Source: Cordia subcordata (Eukaryota; Streptophyta; Magnoliopsida; Boraginales; Cordiaceae). Taken from it: a stretch of DNA of 64,000 nt. A program made the translations under genes and the position numbers. Below are positions 10,713-23,600 of the stretch, in pieces. The stretch spans positions 434,001-498,000 of the forward strand of contig JAPTOF010000014.1 in assembly GCA_028554755.1 (NCBI GenBank), written 5' to 3'. Positions within the stretch are counted from its first letter, which is position 1, and every line of letters begins with the position of its first letter. The notes under the pieces are model-generated. The model made no database searches. It was given only the letters and a program-made list of their open reading frames with translations, and had not been told where the DNA came from.

Positions 10713-12568
10713 TAATGTGTTATGTTTTGTGTGTGTTTGCATTGTTATTTGTCTATATTTTGAAGGTGGATTGAGCTTAAATAGTTGCATTAGTGTAGTA
10801 CTTATGCTAGATATAGGTTTAAGCATATACAACTGTACATAGTTGAGTTTAAGAGATAAATGCTACACTAATTACTTGTTTTGGATATTATAGGTGAGAT
10901 TGAGGCTTGTTTGGAGATCAACAAAGATGGAGATGGTTTGGGCAAGTATTGGAAGCATAATTGAAGATGAAAAGTGGAAGAAATTAAGTTTGGAGGAATT
11001 CAGACAAAGGTCAAGACAACTGGAAGCAAAATGGAGGAAGCCAAAAGAGAGCAAATAGGCAATACCGAAACATTCCTTTAGAGTACCAATGCACTGCCTT
11101 TCTATTCTGCCAAAAATAGAAAGCAAGCTTCTACTACCAGAATAAAGGTCCCTTGGTACCAATGCACCAGTTAAGTGTTCTGGTAATCGCAAAAAATTTG
11201 CTATATATGCCCGCTTTTGGCCATTTTATAGAACAATAGGTCTTATTCTTTCACACCCATCTCCCAAACCCTAATTCCTCTCTCACTAACCTCCAACACA
11301 CATGTACACACTCACACATAGTTCACCTAGATTCAAGCTAATTTGGAGGGTTTTAAACACTTGGATTGAAGTCTACTCAAAGATTTTGTACAAGAATTGC
11401 TAGGATGGAAAGGAAGTTTTCTATTCTCTCTTTCATCCTCTTTTATATTATGTTTAAGTAGATTTGTTTAGGGTGATGACACTTGTGTAATGGGTTGGCT
11501 CTATGCTTTTATATTATGGGATTCAATGGCTTAATGTATATACATATGCTATGTTTTTTTTTTCTTATTTCAATGGCAATTGTTCAATACATGTCTAGGT
11601 GCTTGATAATATGCCTATAAGAATTGCATATGTATAAATTTAAGTCTATTTGCTACTAAATACCTCTTATCCATTCTATAATCATCTCTATGTGTTTATG
11701 TGTGGATCTTATGAAGTGTGTAATGCTTATATTCATGTCCATGTGTATGTTTGCATGCGTAGTAGTAAATATAACCTCAATATTGCATACATGTGGGTTC
11801 AAAAGTGCTTTTAATGGTGTAATTCGAGCATGACAAGGTTTGGTAGTCGAATAGGTCCTTTTATTCACGAGCACCTTAGCAGAATATGTATGAATACGAT
11901 AATAAGTGAAATCCCGTTATAGTGACCCTAAAATGACGAGGTTTAAATTAAGGCTAGTCTAGATCGAGTCTCCTTTGGCTTTAAATCTAGCCAATAGGTT
12001 TTCGGGTACATTTAGTCGACTCTAGTGACACTAGGTCTTGGCTTTAAATCCAACCAACAGTTTAGGCACTAGGGTAGGTTAATTCTAGGTCACCTAGGAA
12101 GCTAATTAGTCACTCTTAAGGCCCTAGGTCATAAGGACCATGCCATAGCTCTAGGAGGCGCCGTCTAGAGACAGACCTGCACAAAGTCCTAAGGAGAAAT
12201 TAGGACACCAATTAAGCAACCTAGTTGAGGAGCATTCGGTAATTAAGCCACATAATCCCATAGTATTAGAGTCTAAGATCACCCATTAGCAAGTAGATGC
12301 CACCCTAATCCATTCGATTTGTTAGTTTTTTCTAGACAGCTTGTCTTTATACTTTCCATTCCCATAGTGTAGTTTTATTTTCTTCAGTTAGAGCTCTCGA
12401 CCATCCAAAAAACACCAAAAATAGGTAGTTAAATTTCTTTTTTGGCATTCTCTAGGACACACACACATATAGCCTCCCTGTGGTTCGACACTCATTCTCG
12501 CACACACTACACTGTATCGATTCGTGCGCTTACAAGTCTTTGGAGCTTGCACTCGAGAGACGACATCA
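10713..12568 (+). mobile_element. Solo LTR, type A2, inserted in the E2 3' LTR
   Basis: A 1,856-bp LTR runs from TAATGTGTTATG (TG mutated to TA) to GACGACATCA. Its flanks GAATC (10,708-10,712) and AAATC (12,569-12,573) form a 5-bp duplication with one G/A change. The same host LTR without this insertion is seen at 62,770-62,820. The orientation is opposite to the solo LTR at 7,148. Confidence 0.8.
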
Positions 12569-12875
12569 AAATCGCTTTAGATTGCTTGATTCCCTCATCA
12601 CACTCACATACCGTCTTTTTATTTTCTTGTCCTTAGCTTAGATTTATCTTTCCTTAGCTTTGATTTATCTTTTCGAGCTCTCCTCAAACCAAAAACCCAA
12701 AAATATCATAATTTAGAGACCCAACATGTAGCTTTTTAAGACGCACATAGCTTAAGACACCTTACGTGCTAGGCCTCCCAGTGAATTCGACCCACACTCG
12801 CATATACCGTAATAGACATGACCCATACGCTTGTGGGCTATTTAGGCTTGTGCTCCAAAATTGCATATCACTCAC

Positions 12876-14821
12876 GTTCATGCCTTCTTGCATAGAACAC
12901 TTTCATCTAGGGTTAGAAAACAACTCTCCCACTCTGCATGCATTAGATATATCTATGACCCATAGGGAGGGTGTGCTTTTAGCCGTTGACTATGAGCAAA
13001 AAGCCATGGGGTGGCTACTTAGAGAGCGAGCGGGACATGATTCTTCATGTTTGAGAATGCTTTATTCCACAATTGCGCACACATATTCATTTGATATTTC
13101 AGGGTGGCATCTTGAAAAGGATGCACCGTGAATTCATTGCCCCAACACTTAGTGCATGACCCTTTTCCCTTTACCTTCTGTGCTTTAATGATTATCTGGC
13201 AATTTGTGCCACGCAATTGTAAACATGTTTTACTCTAATATTGGCGTCTAGTTTGGGGCATTAAATCCAGTGCTATTAGGAGGCATCCTAGGCTTGTTTA
13301 TATTTTTCTTATTCTTCTTGTATTTTACTTGCCTTTGCTTTTGTATAGAGTAGATTAGTTTTGTTTCATTTATTCTTACTTTGCATATAGTAGATTGGAT
13401 TGCTTTTGTTTGCTTTTATTTTCTTTGTCTTTAGTACTTTAAGTTATACTTTGTTTGTATTCTTAGTAGGTTGGATTTTTGCTCCCTTACATGTTCTTGC
13501 TCTATTCCATCATTTTTTCATCAATCCTATACCCCTTGCATACATCGTTGTTTATCTTTTTGAAATGTCAATGTGGACTTGCACTTTATTAACTACTAAT
13601 CTCTTCTTTGTTTTTTAAGTATTAGTGCTTTCTACTAAGTAGTACAGAAGTAAATCATTAGATTAAGTAGATCATTAAATTATCTTTGGCATTTGCAGAT
13701 TACATGCAAACAAGGTTGTATCTGTCCATCTTTTACTTGTCTCTTACTATCGCCTCTACATTCCCCATATGCGTTTGATGTGCTTGCTTGTTATGCTTGG
13801 ATGCTATTTGCTTGAGGACAAACAAAGTTTAGGTTTGGGGGTATGGTTGTTTCTTTATTATTTGCTCAAAATTTGTTCAATTTTTTCAATTTTTTGCATG
13901 TTTTGAGTTGGTTTATCATCATGTTGGTTGGAGAGTTGACCTTTGCTATTGACTTAATTGATTGAAGAAGATGATAGTGTATTGTGGGGAGTGAATGGAG
14001 TGTGGGATATGACCTAGACTTTGAAGAGAATCCTTTTAAAAACTGTGGGGAGGGAGTATTTCTAAAAATGCACCTTGTAGTTATCGCACAAGTTGTTTGG
14101 AAAAAGTTTTTTTAAAGGGTTGTTGATATGGAATGCCTCTTCCTTGATTGGTTCTTTTAGTGTGTCTTCGCCTTTTCTTCTTCTTTTCTTTTTTGTTCTA
14201 TATTATGTATTGAAAAAAAAATTGCAAAAAAAAAGGAAAAAAATGCAAAAATAAAAAAATGGAAAATAAGAAAAAGAGAAAAAGTCAAAAAGGCAACAAA
14301 AAGATTGAAAGTGAAGTATGTTGAATAAGTGTCAAGTGACACAATGTCAATTTGACACAAGCATTTTCTCTTGTTATTTCATTGTATTGTGAATAAGACT
14401 GTTACATCAATTGTGAGCCATTGTGATGTATTCTTCTTCCTTGTATCTTTAGGGTTACATTAATTGTGTGCCATTGTGATGTATTCTTCTCTTCCTTGTA
14501 TCTTTAGGGCTAATTGCACGTTGAGAGGCCATGTTAGTTGATAAGGCATGAAGTATTAACATCCCGGGTCCATGAGTTGGAATCTTAAGTTTGTGGTGGT
14601 TTAAGCTACTTGGTAAGTTCCCAAGAGGTGCGAGATCCCTTGTGATTGAGAGGAGGACCCAAAAAAGGCTAGGGTAACCCTTACACAAAAAGAATGACAT
14701 GTTATACCCCTTGGAAGTGAAAAGATTGTAAGTCAATACAACCAGCAACACTTTGAAAAGCATGAGGATAGACTTGGTTTAGACTTGCTTGGGGACAAGC
14801 AAAGGGAAGGTTTAGGGGTGT
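12876..14821 (+). mobile_element. Element E1, internal region (right part)
   Basis: It continues E1 after the E2 insertion. 12,876-13,131 holds the C-terminal protein block (YEQKAMGWLLRERAGHD). Beyond it is 3' non-coding sequence with a hairpin at 13,808-13,825, an A-rich tract at 14,211-14,310, a second hairpin at 14,785-14,802 and a polypurine tract at 14,801-14,819. The layout is the same as 5,280-7,114 in E2. The open frame that starts at 12,766 begins inside the LTR and only its part after 12,876 is relevant. Confidence 0.7.
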
Positions 14822-16420
14822 TGATGTATGTCATTTGTGTGTGTTTTTAACATAGTTTTTGCATGCACATTTGAGAGTGTTTTAGAGCATAATTGAGTGC
14901 ACTTAGTATAGAGTTTATGCATATTTGTTAATATTTGTAAATAATGTATTTAGCTGCATAAATACTATACTAAGTGTTATATCTTGAGTTTTAGATGAGT
15001 TTTGGGACAGGTCGAGCTTAAATGAGATAGAAACGAGCTAGATATTGAAGGCCAGGAGGACAAATATTGAAGATTAAAGATCAAATGAAGCTAACGACTA
15101 GACTGAAGAAAGTATCGACTAGCCAGTAGGGTCAGCTGGCAAAACCAGGGAACAAAAGTCTGTATCGGTCGAGCATCGGTCAGCCGATTGATCCAGAAAG
15201 CATGAGCAGGAACCGATCGACACTTCTTGTTACCAACTAACTGGTAGAATCCCCTGATACTCGGTTGAAAGGTCTATAAATATCCCGTTTCAAGTTATTT
15301 TTTAGAGAGGAACTTTTTAGTCTAAAACCCTAATAAACCTTAACCCTTGACCCATTTCACCAAACACCTAAAATCACCATCCCACACCAAACCAAGATAG
15401 GACTAAAGCTTATAATAAGAGATTGAAGGGTTTTGCTTTGAATTTGAGCAAGAATTTGAAGAGGAGTTTCTTTATTCCTTTTCTTATTTTTGTAAATATG
15501 GTTTGTAATTGAGTTAGATCTAAGATCGATTGATGTTGTATATTAGATTAGGGCTTTGAATAAAAGATTTATGTATATCTTTGGCTCTTAATACATATTT
15601 GTTTACCTTAATCTATGGCATGATTCAATATGTCTATGTATTGAAAATTAAGCATGTCTATGTGTTTGTTAAATACTTGAGTGAACTTGCATGTGTTATT
15701 TGTGCTTCAAATATTTTTATCTACTTATATGGGTAATGTGATTGTACTTAATTCATGGCTTTGCTTAGTAAGGTAGGCTTTAGCGTTAAATCCAGCTAAT
15801 AGATTACATGCTTTGCTTAGTTGACTTTAGGTGCTAGTCGTTGGCTTTAAATCAAGCCAAGTAGATAAGTTAACCTAGACTAGAGTATCCATCACCTACG
15901 TTAGTGTTGGTTAATCGATCCTTAATGTCACGTAGTGTTTAGGTGCTAGTCTTTGGCTTTAAATCCAACTAAAAGGATAAGTTCTAAGCACAGATTGCAT
16001 AGGCTAGAAGGGATTGACCCTTAGTTTTAAATCGAACTAACAGGTTGAACCATTAGTATTGGTTAAGAGACCCCCAATTAACACAATGGCAATAGAAGTC
16101 CCGAGCCATAGATAGACCTCATTCGTTATCATAGCCTGAGTCTAGTTGCAATGCAATCGCCGTAGATCCCTTTCTTCTTTGTTAGGTTTCCTTCCTTAGC
16201 TTGGCACCCTTTTAGGTCCTTCGTACTTTAGGTTTATTTTCCTTTCTTTGAGATCCCTTCTATACTAAAGGAAGCACACATACGCACATAGCTAGTTTTA
16301 GGCACCCAAGCATGTAAAGACCAGACTAAGGTAGCCTCCTTGTGAAGACGATACCCGTACTTAAATCCGCTATATCACGAATAATCCGTACGCTTGCGGG
16401 TGTAAAACTCAACATGATCA
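14822..16420 (+). repeat. 3' LTR of E1 (type B, 1,599 bp)
   Basis: It begins TGATGTATGTC directly after the polypurine tract and ends ACATGATCA, with the same TGAT...ATCA termini as the A-type LTRs but otherwise clearly diverged. It carries several CTTTAAATC-centred hairpin motifs (near 15,779, 15,842 and 15,953) like those in the A LTRs. The 5' partner is outside the window, so the target duplication cannot be checked. Confidence 0.65.
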
Positions 16421-17230
16421 TGAACCATGCCATAGATTTATGTAAACAAGCATGGATTAAGAGCCAAAGATACACACAAATCCTTTATTCAAAGCTCTAA
16501 TCTAATAAACAACATCAATCACCCCTAGATTTAACTCGCTTACAAAGCATATTTATAAGAATAAGAAAAGGGATAAGGAACTCCTTTTCAAACCATTGCC
16601 CAAGAGCAAAATCCTTCAAACTCTTGTTACAAGTTTCAATCCTATCTTGGTTTGGTATAGGATGGTGATTTTGGGTGTTTTATGAAGTAGGTAGAGGGTT
16701 AAGGTTTATTAGGGTTTAAGAAAATTAAGCTTCTCCCTTGTAAATGAGCTAAATTGAGCTATTTATAGCTGTCATCGAGCTCCACTGGTTGCCTAGCCGG
16801 GCGACCAGCTCCTTGATGAAAACGACAAGCTGAATTGGATAGCTTTCTAGTCCTACTGGTCGACCGGCTCTGGAGTGCATCTTGACCAGCAAAATTTTTC
16901 TGTTCTTTGCGATGGCCGGTCGACCTAGCCGGTGGACCGACTCTTTTTCAAGGTTGACCTGTTGGATCAGAATACTCCATTACTTATTCCTTTTCTTCTG
17001 GTATTCATCCGTTAGCTCATTTCTTTCTTATGTAAGCTCGAACCCATCCAGAAACTTACCTAAAACACAAAATAGAAAACTTAGCGTAGCATTTTTGCAT
17101 CCAAGTACATTATGTACAAATATTAACAGTTATGCATAAACTCTATACTCAGTGCACTCAATTAAGCTCTAAACACCCTAAAACGTGCATGCAAGAACTA
17201 GATGCAAACACTCACAAATGGCACATATCA
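16421..17230 (-). repeat. Partial B-type LTR, inverted, interrupted by E1
   Basis: This is the reverse complement of the first half of a B-type LTR. The start TGATATGTGCC is at 17,230 and the copy breaks off at 16,421 at a position equivalent to about 15,630 in the E1 LTR. The most economical explanation is that E1 inserted in this LTR and that the other half lies left of the window. Confidence 0.55.
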
Positions 17231-18817
17231 TTAAGTGCTCTCGTCTAGACTTCTAAGTAGCCTCCTAATTGGTACCCTAAGCCTCAGTACGGATCCGTCC
17301 TTGGGTGACGACTCCTAGAGCTACGGCGTGGTCTTTATGATTTAGGAATTAGGGCTAGCCAATAGGGTTCTAGGTGACTTAGATTGATCTAATCTTTGCA
17401 CTTAGTCCACTAATTAGTTCCCTAATCTATCCCTAGGACTCAGTGTGAGTCTGTCCTTAAGCATCATCTACTTAGAGCTACGGCACAATCCTTATGAGCC
17501 TAGGGCATTATGGTAGACTAACTAGTCTTCCTAAGTGAACTAAGGTCAATTAATCCCTCCTGAACACCTGTTGGCTGGATTTAAAGCCAAAGGGACTTGA
17601 CCTAGGCTAGTTACTAGTTGTGCACCATTGATTGCATTACAATAGTGGGAATTGACATTCAAGAATACTCATCTAAGGCTTGGCATTCAAGAATACTCTG
17701 GAATATTTTACTACTAAACACATATACATGCTTGATTATACCAATTTAAGTAATAGCACCTGACATGTATGTAATAGAAGCTATTTATGCTATTAAGTAC
17801 GCAAACACACACGTAGACTTGTATATAAGCATATCCACTTCATGTAATCACCACACAAACACTTAGACATGTTAACATAATGATTTAGATATGGTTGATA
17901 GCATAACAGACGTCACTATACATATGCGGCTTCATCAAGGCATTTCAACAAACATATAGAGATGTATGTGAAATGGCCTTTGAAACCCTAAGCATAAAAC
18001 ATATATATTCAAATCCATCAAGTACCCATAACAATAATGTAATAATCAATCCATACTACAAGAGTAAATCACCTTGCATAGCTGTAATCATAGATAAATT
18101 GACTTGGAATAAAAGAGATACCCTTCTATCCAAATCCTTGCTTTACAATTCAAAAGTTATACCCAATCCTTGTGTTTGATCCTCTTAGAGGCTTGATTCC
18201 TAGTGTTAAATGTGTTTAGAAGTATGTGTGCGAGGTGGGATTAGGTGGATTTAGGGTTTAAAGGAAATGGATGTGTGAAAATAGTAGGTGTTTTCTCTCA
18301 AAAATTGTTGAAAAGATGCTTAAATAAAGCTAAAATCACACAGGGCCAGGGGACCAGCCGGTCGACCGGCTTCAGAGGAAGGTTGACCGGCCTAATTGGC
18401 TTGTTCTTTGACTTGGTTAGTCTACTTGGCTGGTCAACTGGCCTAGAATGGAGGTCAACCGGCTAGGTTAGTTTGTGCTCTAATTTTGCGCTTCGCAATC
18501 TCTTTTCACCTCGATTGCTCCTTACTTCGCCGCTGCTTCCAAATGCACTTTTCTTCATTCCTTTCGTCCGAAACACCCTTGGCTTTGTTCCACATCCCAA
18601 ACACCATCAATCAAAGTTCAATCATCTCTCCGAATCTCACCTAAAACAAGCAATAAACACGCATTAGTGTAGCATTTAAGTCCTAAGCTCAACTATGAAC
18701 ATGTAAACCCTAGTACGCACAAATATGACCTAAATTCTATCCTAATACACCAAATGAAGCACAAAACACCTCAAAACAAGAATAAACATGCAATGAATAA
18801 TCACACACAAAATCAAC
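17231..18817 (-). repeat. Partial A1-type LTR, inverted, outermost layer of the nest
   Basis: The sequence is homologous to the minus-oriented LTRs of E3. It contains the CCGGTCGACCGG cluster (18,350-18,470) and the LTR start region ending near 18,817. The break at 17,231 lies inside the LTR and adjoins the start of the B-type LTR, consistent with insertion of the latter. Confidence 0.6.
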
Positions 18818-20494
18818 ACTTCAAGAATGATATTTTGCTTGGCCCTAATTCATTAAGTCTCAGGCCAAAGCTTTTCGCATCATGTGTCATGGGGGTTGTG
18901 TTGCAATGAGTCATGATAAGATTGAGACTAGATATGGAGTAGCTAATTAGTGGTTTGACAGTTAACCATCCCCTAGGGTTATTTTGGAATATCAGGGTCA
19001 TAGAGTATTTGCCATAGTGCTTTGGTTCGTTGATAGTTGCCTTGCAACTATTCGCCTTATCTGAATGTCAGGAACCATTACTGGATGACATCTTCAATTA
19101 ATATGAAGGTTATCCTTGTATTACTAACAAAAGTTTAAACCTTCAGAGTCATGGAAAAGGTCAAGTATTTTGTTAAAGGATTGATCTATTATATCTAATT
19201 AAGAATTAAATGTGTCATTATTTAACTACGAATTAAATAAAGGAATTAGTAACTAATGTATCTTAGTATTTAATTGAGAATAAAATATTTAACATTAATT
19301 ATTAACTATTAATTATTAATTTATTGGTCATAGATTTAATTTCATCTATTTTTGACTAGCATCAAACATAGGGTATGAATTAAATCATGAGCTAAATGAG
19401 TTAAAAATCGAGTAAAGAGTTTAATTCTAAATTAAATCTTGCACTTAAGAAATCCAAAGCCCTAAGTCCAAATAGTTTAATCCTAGTGAGTTGGAATAAA
19501 AGATCTTAAGAAATCCAAAGCCCTAAGTCCAAATAGTTTAATCCTAGTGAGTTGGAATAAAAGATCTTAAGTCATAAGAAAGCCCAACTCATCTCGTTAT
19601 TTGTTTATTTATTTATTTATTTATTTATGCAAAACTTCACAGCACGTTCTATATCATTTTTCCCCAGTTCTTTATAGAGAACAAACCTCCAGCCCAAAAA
19701 ATAAAACCCTAGTCTCCGTCTTTGACAGCCTGTGAACATGTAGTTCTTTTTTATTCTTTGTCGGAATGTATAGTTCAAAACTTGTAAATATACACTTCAA
19801 AAGTTGTAAGATAACATTTGTGGACATATAACGTAAGAGTTATGAATACAATTTGAAACTGTGTATATACAATATAGAACTTGTAAATATAGAAAAGGAA
19901 TGCACAAATATATAATAGAAGAATTTTTAAAGATCTAGAACTTGCAAAGAAAAAATGTAGTAAGCATTCACTTGTAAACAAAGAATATAAGATTTACAGA
20001 TACAAAATACAAAACTTACAAAAACAAAGCATAAATTTTGCGAAGAATCCGACTAGTTTTAAATATTTTCTAGCAAAGGAAAAGCATAACAATGAAGAGA
20101 GACAATAGGAGTGCATGACATAACTGCCCAACGTAGTAGTTTAATTCTTAACATCGCTATCACCACAGTCACCGGTAAATCGATAAAATGGGCTTTCAAT
20201 TTATGAGGAACAACATTTTCATCTCGCTCTCGGGAATGGGTAGAACGTTAGAATATCAAAGCTTGGAAAAAAACTCCCAGTTACACTAATAAGCATCAGA
20301 TACACATTAAAAAGGAGCTAAAATACTTGCTATCGCCCTCCCCCATCCACTGACGCTCGAGTGTTTCTCTCTTTTCAACATTAGTTAGCATATCACATCA
20401 GGCTACCAAAGCATAAAACCATCATCTTTGGGAACTCTACAATGTATATTCTTAATTAATAGATGGAAAACCTCAGAGCAATGAAGAAATCCAT
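18818..20494. other. Intergenic region, 3' flank of the KH gene
   Basis: AT-rich sequence with no supported gene. It contains a 61-bp tandem duplication (19,444-19,565), a (TTTA)n run near 19,603-19,628, and many short near-repeats of an acttgtaaata motif at 19,760-20,030. The 3' untranslated region of the KH gene must lie in its right part, but I see no clear AATAAA signal. The first few hundred bases may be an unassigned transposon remnant. Confidence 0.5.
19444..19565. repeat. 61-bp tandem duplication
   Basis: Two virtually identical units begin with cttaagaaatccaaagccct at 19,444 and 19,505, and the start of a third follows at 19,566. Confidence 0.9.
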
Positions 20495-20674
20495 TCACAG
20501 CCTGAAGCTACTATAACCTCCTATACCAGATGATCCGTACCCTCCATAGGATTGTCCAGTAAACGAAGATGACGAGTAGGAGCTACTGCCTAGCTGAGAA
20601 TATGAAGGCCTCAATCCTGAGTCCAGCTTGCCATAGCTGCTGGAAAAGGAATCTTTATGGCCACTTATGAAGTC
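20495..20674 (-). CDS. PEP: KH gene exon 6 (last)
   Basis: The acceptor is TATGCAG|GAC. It has 59 codons plus a stop, encoding a Ser/Tyr/Gly-rich tail typical of this family ([15 protein letters not shown] to SSFRL). Confidence 0.85.
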   Translation of the reverse strand, partial: DFISGHKDSFSSSYGKLDSGLRPSYSQLGSSSYSSSSFTGQSYGGYGSSGIGGYSSFRL

Positions 20675-23600
20675 CTGCATACGAGATGATAATTAGAAGC
20701 CAAACACGCATCATTCTATGACCCTCTGCTATTTCATTGACACATGAACATAAGTGAAACCAGTTCTGCTATTTCATTGACACATGAACATAAGTGAAAC
20801 CAGTTTGATTTTCTTGTTCTCTTTTCGGCTACAGAATGTTCTAGCAAGGGGCTGCCAGTGATGCTGCTGCACGTAACACCATCTGATGAAAGGAAAAAAA
20901 AAAAGGCAATTACCTGAATCAGTTCTTGAGCTGTTTGAACTTGTGAAGACGTCCCTTTGATCTCCACAGTAATTTCATCTCGTAGGCCTCCACTCTCTTG
21001 CACAGTGAGTATGGCACCGCTAGTCCGTCGAATATATGCAATATTTGTCCCTCCAGCCCCAATAATATCCTCCGCATAGGTAAGTGGTATTTGCATTGTT
21101 TGTGAAACCTGATTAAAGGAAGGAAGTGAGAGATTAAAGGTTTGATAAATCCATACACATTTGTGATTAAAGGAAGTGAGAGATTAAAGGTTGATAAATC
21201 CATACATATTTGCATATAGACACCAAGATGTACATATATCTTTCTATATTCTAGTAATTACATTTCTTGGCATTCTTCAAACATAAAAGCAATATAGTAA
21301 TGGATTCTGCCAGGAGGTGCCATAGATCATTCTGATAAAGGTTGAAAACTTTTTCAACATGTAGAGAATTGTTTTAGAAAGGATGGTCTTCGATATAAAT
21401 AGAATGTCCCAAATACGGATCCGATAAATAGAGGACTGTTTAGAACATAAGGATGGTCTTTGATATAAAACAGGATGTTCTCAATATGGACCCAATAACT
21501 AGGAGACAGATCAAAGCAGACTAATCTTACAGGCCTAAACCTTGAACTGCAAACAGTTGAGGAAAATTAAAAGCAATTTCTTCCGTGGATTATTATAACT
21601 ACAAAGAGATACGACTGTTAAATCATATGCTCCAGAAAAGGAGCTGAGATTACCAAATGAAAATCTGTAAGAGTATTATGGTTATTATTTTGTCACTACA
21701 CAAGCAAATGTGAAGATGGTTACCCATTACTAAGTGAAAGGTTCATGATGAAAGAGGGTTGAACAAAAAGTTGAAAGCTGTTCAAAGCAATCCATTTGAA
21801 AACAGAACCAATCTAGGCTAATTGCAGATGAGACTTCTCCCTCTCTCCCTCTCCCCCTCCTTCCCCTCCCCCCCCCCTCTCTCTCTCTCTCTCTCTCAGA
21901 TTATCTGAACCTGAGAGAAGCCATCTTCTCTACAATCAAAATTGTTTCTCATTAAAATCCCTTTCCTGGAGCTGTTTTTGCATTGCCAAAAATTTAAACA
22001 TGGATTAAGGCTATCTAATACTGCAAGGAGCCATTACAATGAATCAGTAACCCCACTTGACTAACCCAACATACCTGGGTTACAATAGGCCCACCAGCAC
22101 GTCCAAGACCTGAAGACCGAAAACCAGAAAGTCCTGGATCTTGCCCATACAAAGAAATTCCTGAATAGGGTTTTGGTTCTAACTGGCTTTCACGGTCCAA
22201 ATATAAAGCGTCTCTTTTCAGTGAAAGGGGATATTCAGTAGCAAGTCCACCCGGTTGAGTAGTGTTCAACAATGTCTTGTCAGACCAAGGCTCCACTGGG
22301 CGCTCCTGCGTGACTGGTGTGTTGTACTGGAGAAGAAAAGGTCAAGACAATATTACTAAGAGCATAACAATCATTAACCCCCAAAAGAAAGGGGAAATGG
22401 AACTTACGCTCCTCTCAAAAAGAGGAAGAACACTGTGATCCACCAGGAACTTTCTCAGATGCCCTACCACTGCTTCCAGAGCCTTGGAAACCTTAAAAGC
22501 TTCCCCCTGCAACTCCACAATCCTCTCATCTGAATTGGCATAGATAGGCATTTCATCTGAAAGAAACACAGTAGATATCATAAATTCAGAGCTTAGACCA
22601 TAAAAGTAAATCTAGTTTCAAAAAATTCCACAATGGAGGTGTAAATGATCAAATAAAACCTGCAGCAAAACAGATGATAAGCAAGAAAAGAAAAGTTAGA
22701 TAATTCTAATCATAGCACTCTATTTGGCCAAAGCAAATGGAAGTTATATTTGACAAAGCATATCTGAAATAAAGGAAAATGCAGCTCAAGAAACAACCAA
22801 TCCATTGCTTAGCACCTTACCAGAATACTCTCTATTAGTATACAAATTAACAGTTATGCAGTAACCAACTAAAATCTATGTACATGTGTAAGACTATCGT
22901 AATACTTCTCATCTCAACCCAAAAAAATATTTTGAAGAACTATTAATGCACTAATAGTTCTTTATAAATAAAGTACGGAGTTTTTGGGTACAGAAATAAA
23001 TACATAACAAAGAACTGAGAGTTTGGATTAATTATTGTGTGAAAATTGTCATATCCTCAAAAATATTCTAACTTCTACATGATACTTTAAACCGCCAAAT
23101 CCGACATGCCAAATGGATCATTCCAAATTCCAATGACAATTCACCAAGGGAGATAGCAATTTGTAGTAACCATATATGGATGGTTTATATGGAATAAACA
23201 AAACTTAGATGACAGCCATCAAAGAATTGCATTGAACTGCTGTATAGCTTCTGTAATGTGAGTTCTTCTCCTGATAGGATATGCTGTCTAGCTTTAGACA
23301 TCTATATTGTCTTCAGCAGTTGTAGACATCTCATCAGTGCATTCCCTGAATTACATCTATTTACTTTTGTGTCACTTTTTTCTTGCATATAACTATCAAG
23401 GATGCAATAACTAGTCAGCTTCTAGCTTAATGATCCACAGCAAATAATAATTTTGATTAAGTTACTTTTTCAGTTCTGAACTAAGCCACCACATCTATCA
23501 ATGGAACTTGGTAAGATCAACCAAGTTCCCACAACCCCACTACTTTTGGTTTCTTTCTTGGATGATAGACTCCAACCACTCCTAAGAATTGGGATCAGAA

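Larger units (their letters stand above)
1357..12870 (+). mobile_element. Element E2, complete non-autonomous LTR retrotransposon with nested insertions
   Basis: The element has direct LTRs (1,357-3,449 and 7,115-12,870, the latter interrupted), an internal region of about 3,665 bp, and a 5-bp target duplication CTCAC (1,352-1,356 and 12,871-12,875). The ends are TGATATG...CATATCA, a terminal inverted repeat. A primer binding site follows the 5' LTR, and a purine-rich tract precedes the 3' LTR. The internal region carries decayed ORFs with a zinc knuckle and an acidic block, but no protease, RT, RNase H or integrase. It is inserted in E1 and is therefore younger than E1. Removing the two solo LTRs in its 3' LTR leaves an element of about 7.8 kb, close to E3. 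Confidence 0.85.
7115..12870 (+). repeat. 3' LTR of E2 (type A1), interrupted by two solo LTRs
   Basis: The LTR pieces are 7,115-7,147, 9,002-10,712 and 12,574-12,870. They match the 5' LTR in order and orientation. The LTR ends in GCATATCA, followed by the CTCAC target copy. The first two bases (TA) have mutated from TG. Confidence 0.8.

Noticed and set aside
12766..13131. Single 121-codon frame read as one protein
   Set aside because: It starts inside the E2 LTR and crosses the insertion junction. Only the part after 12,876 belongs to E1.
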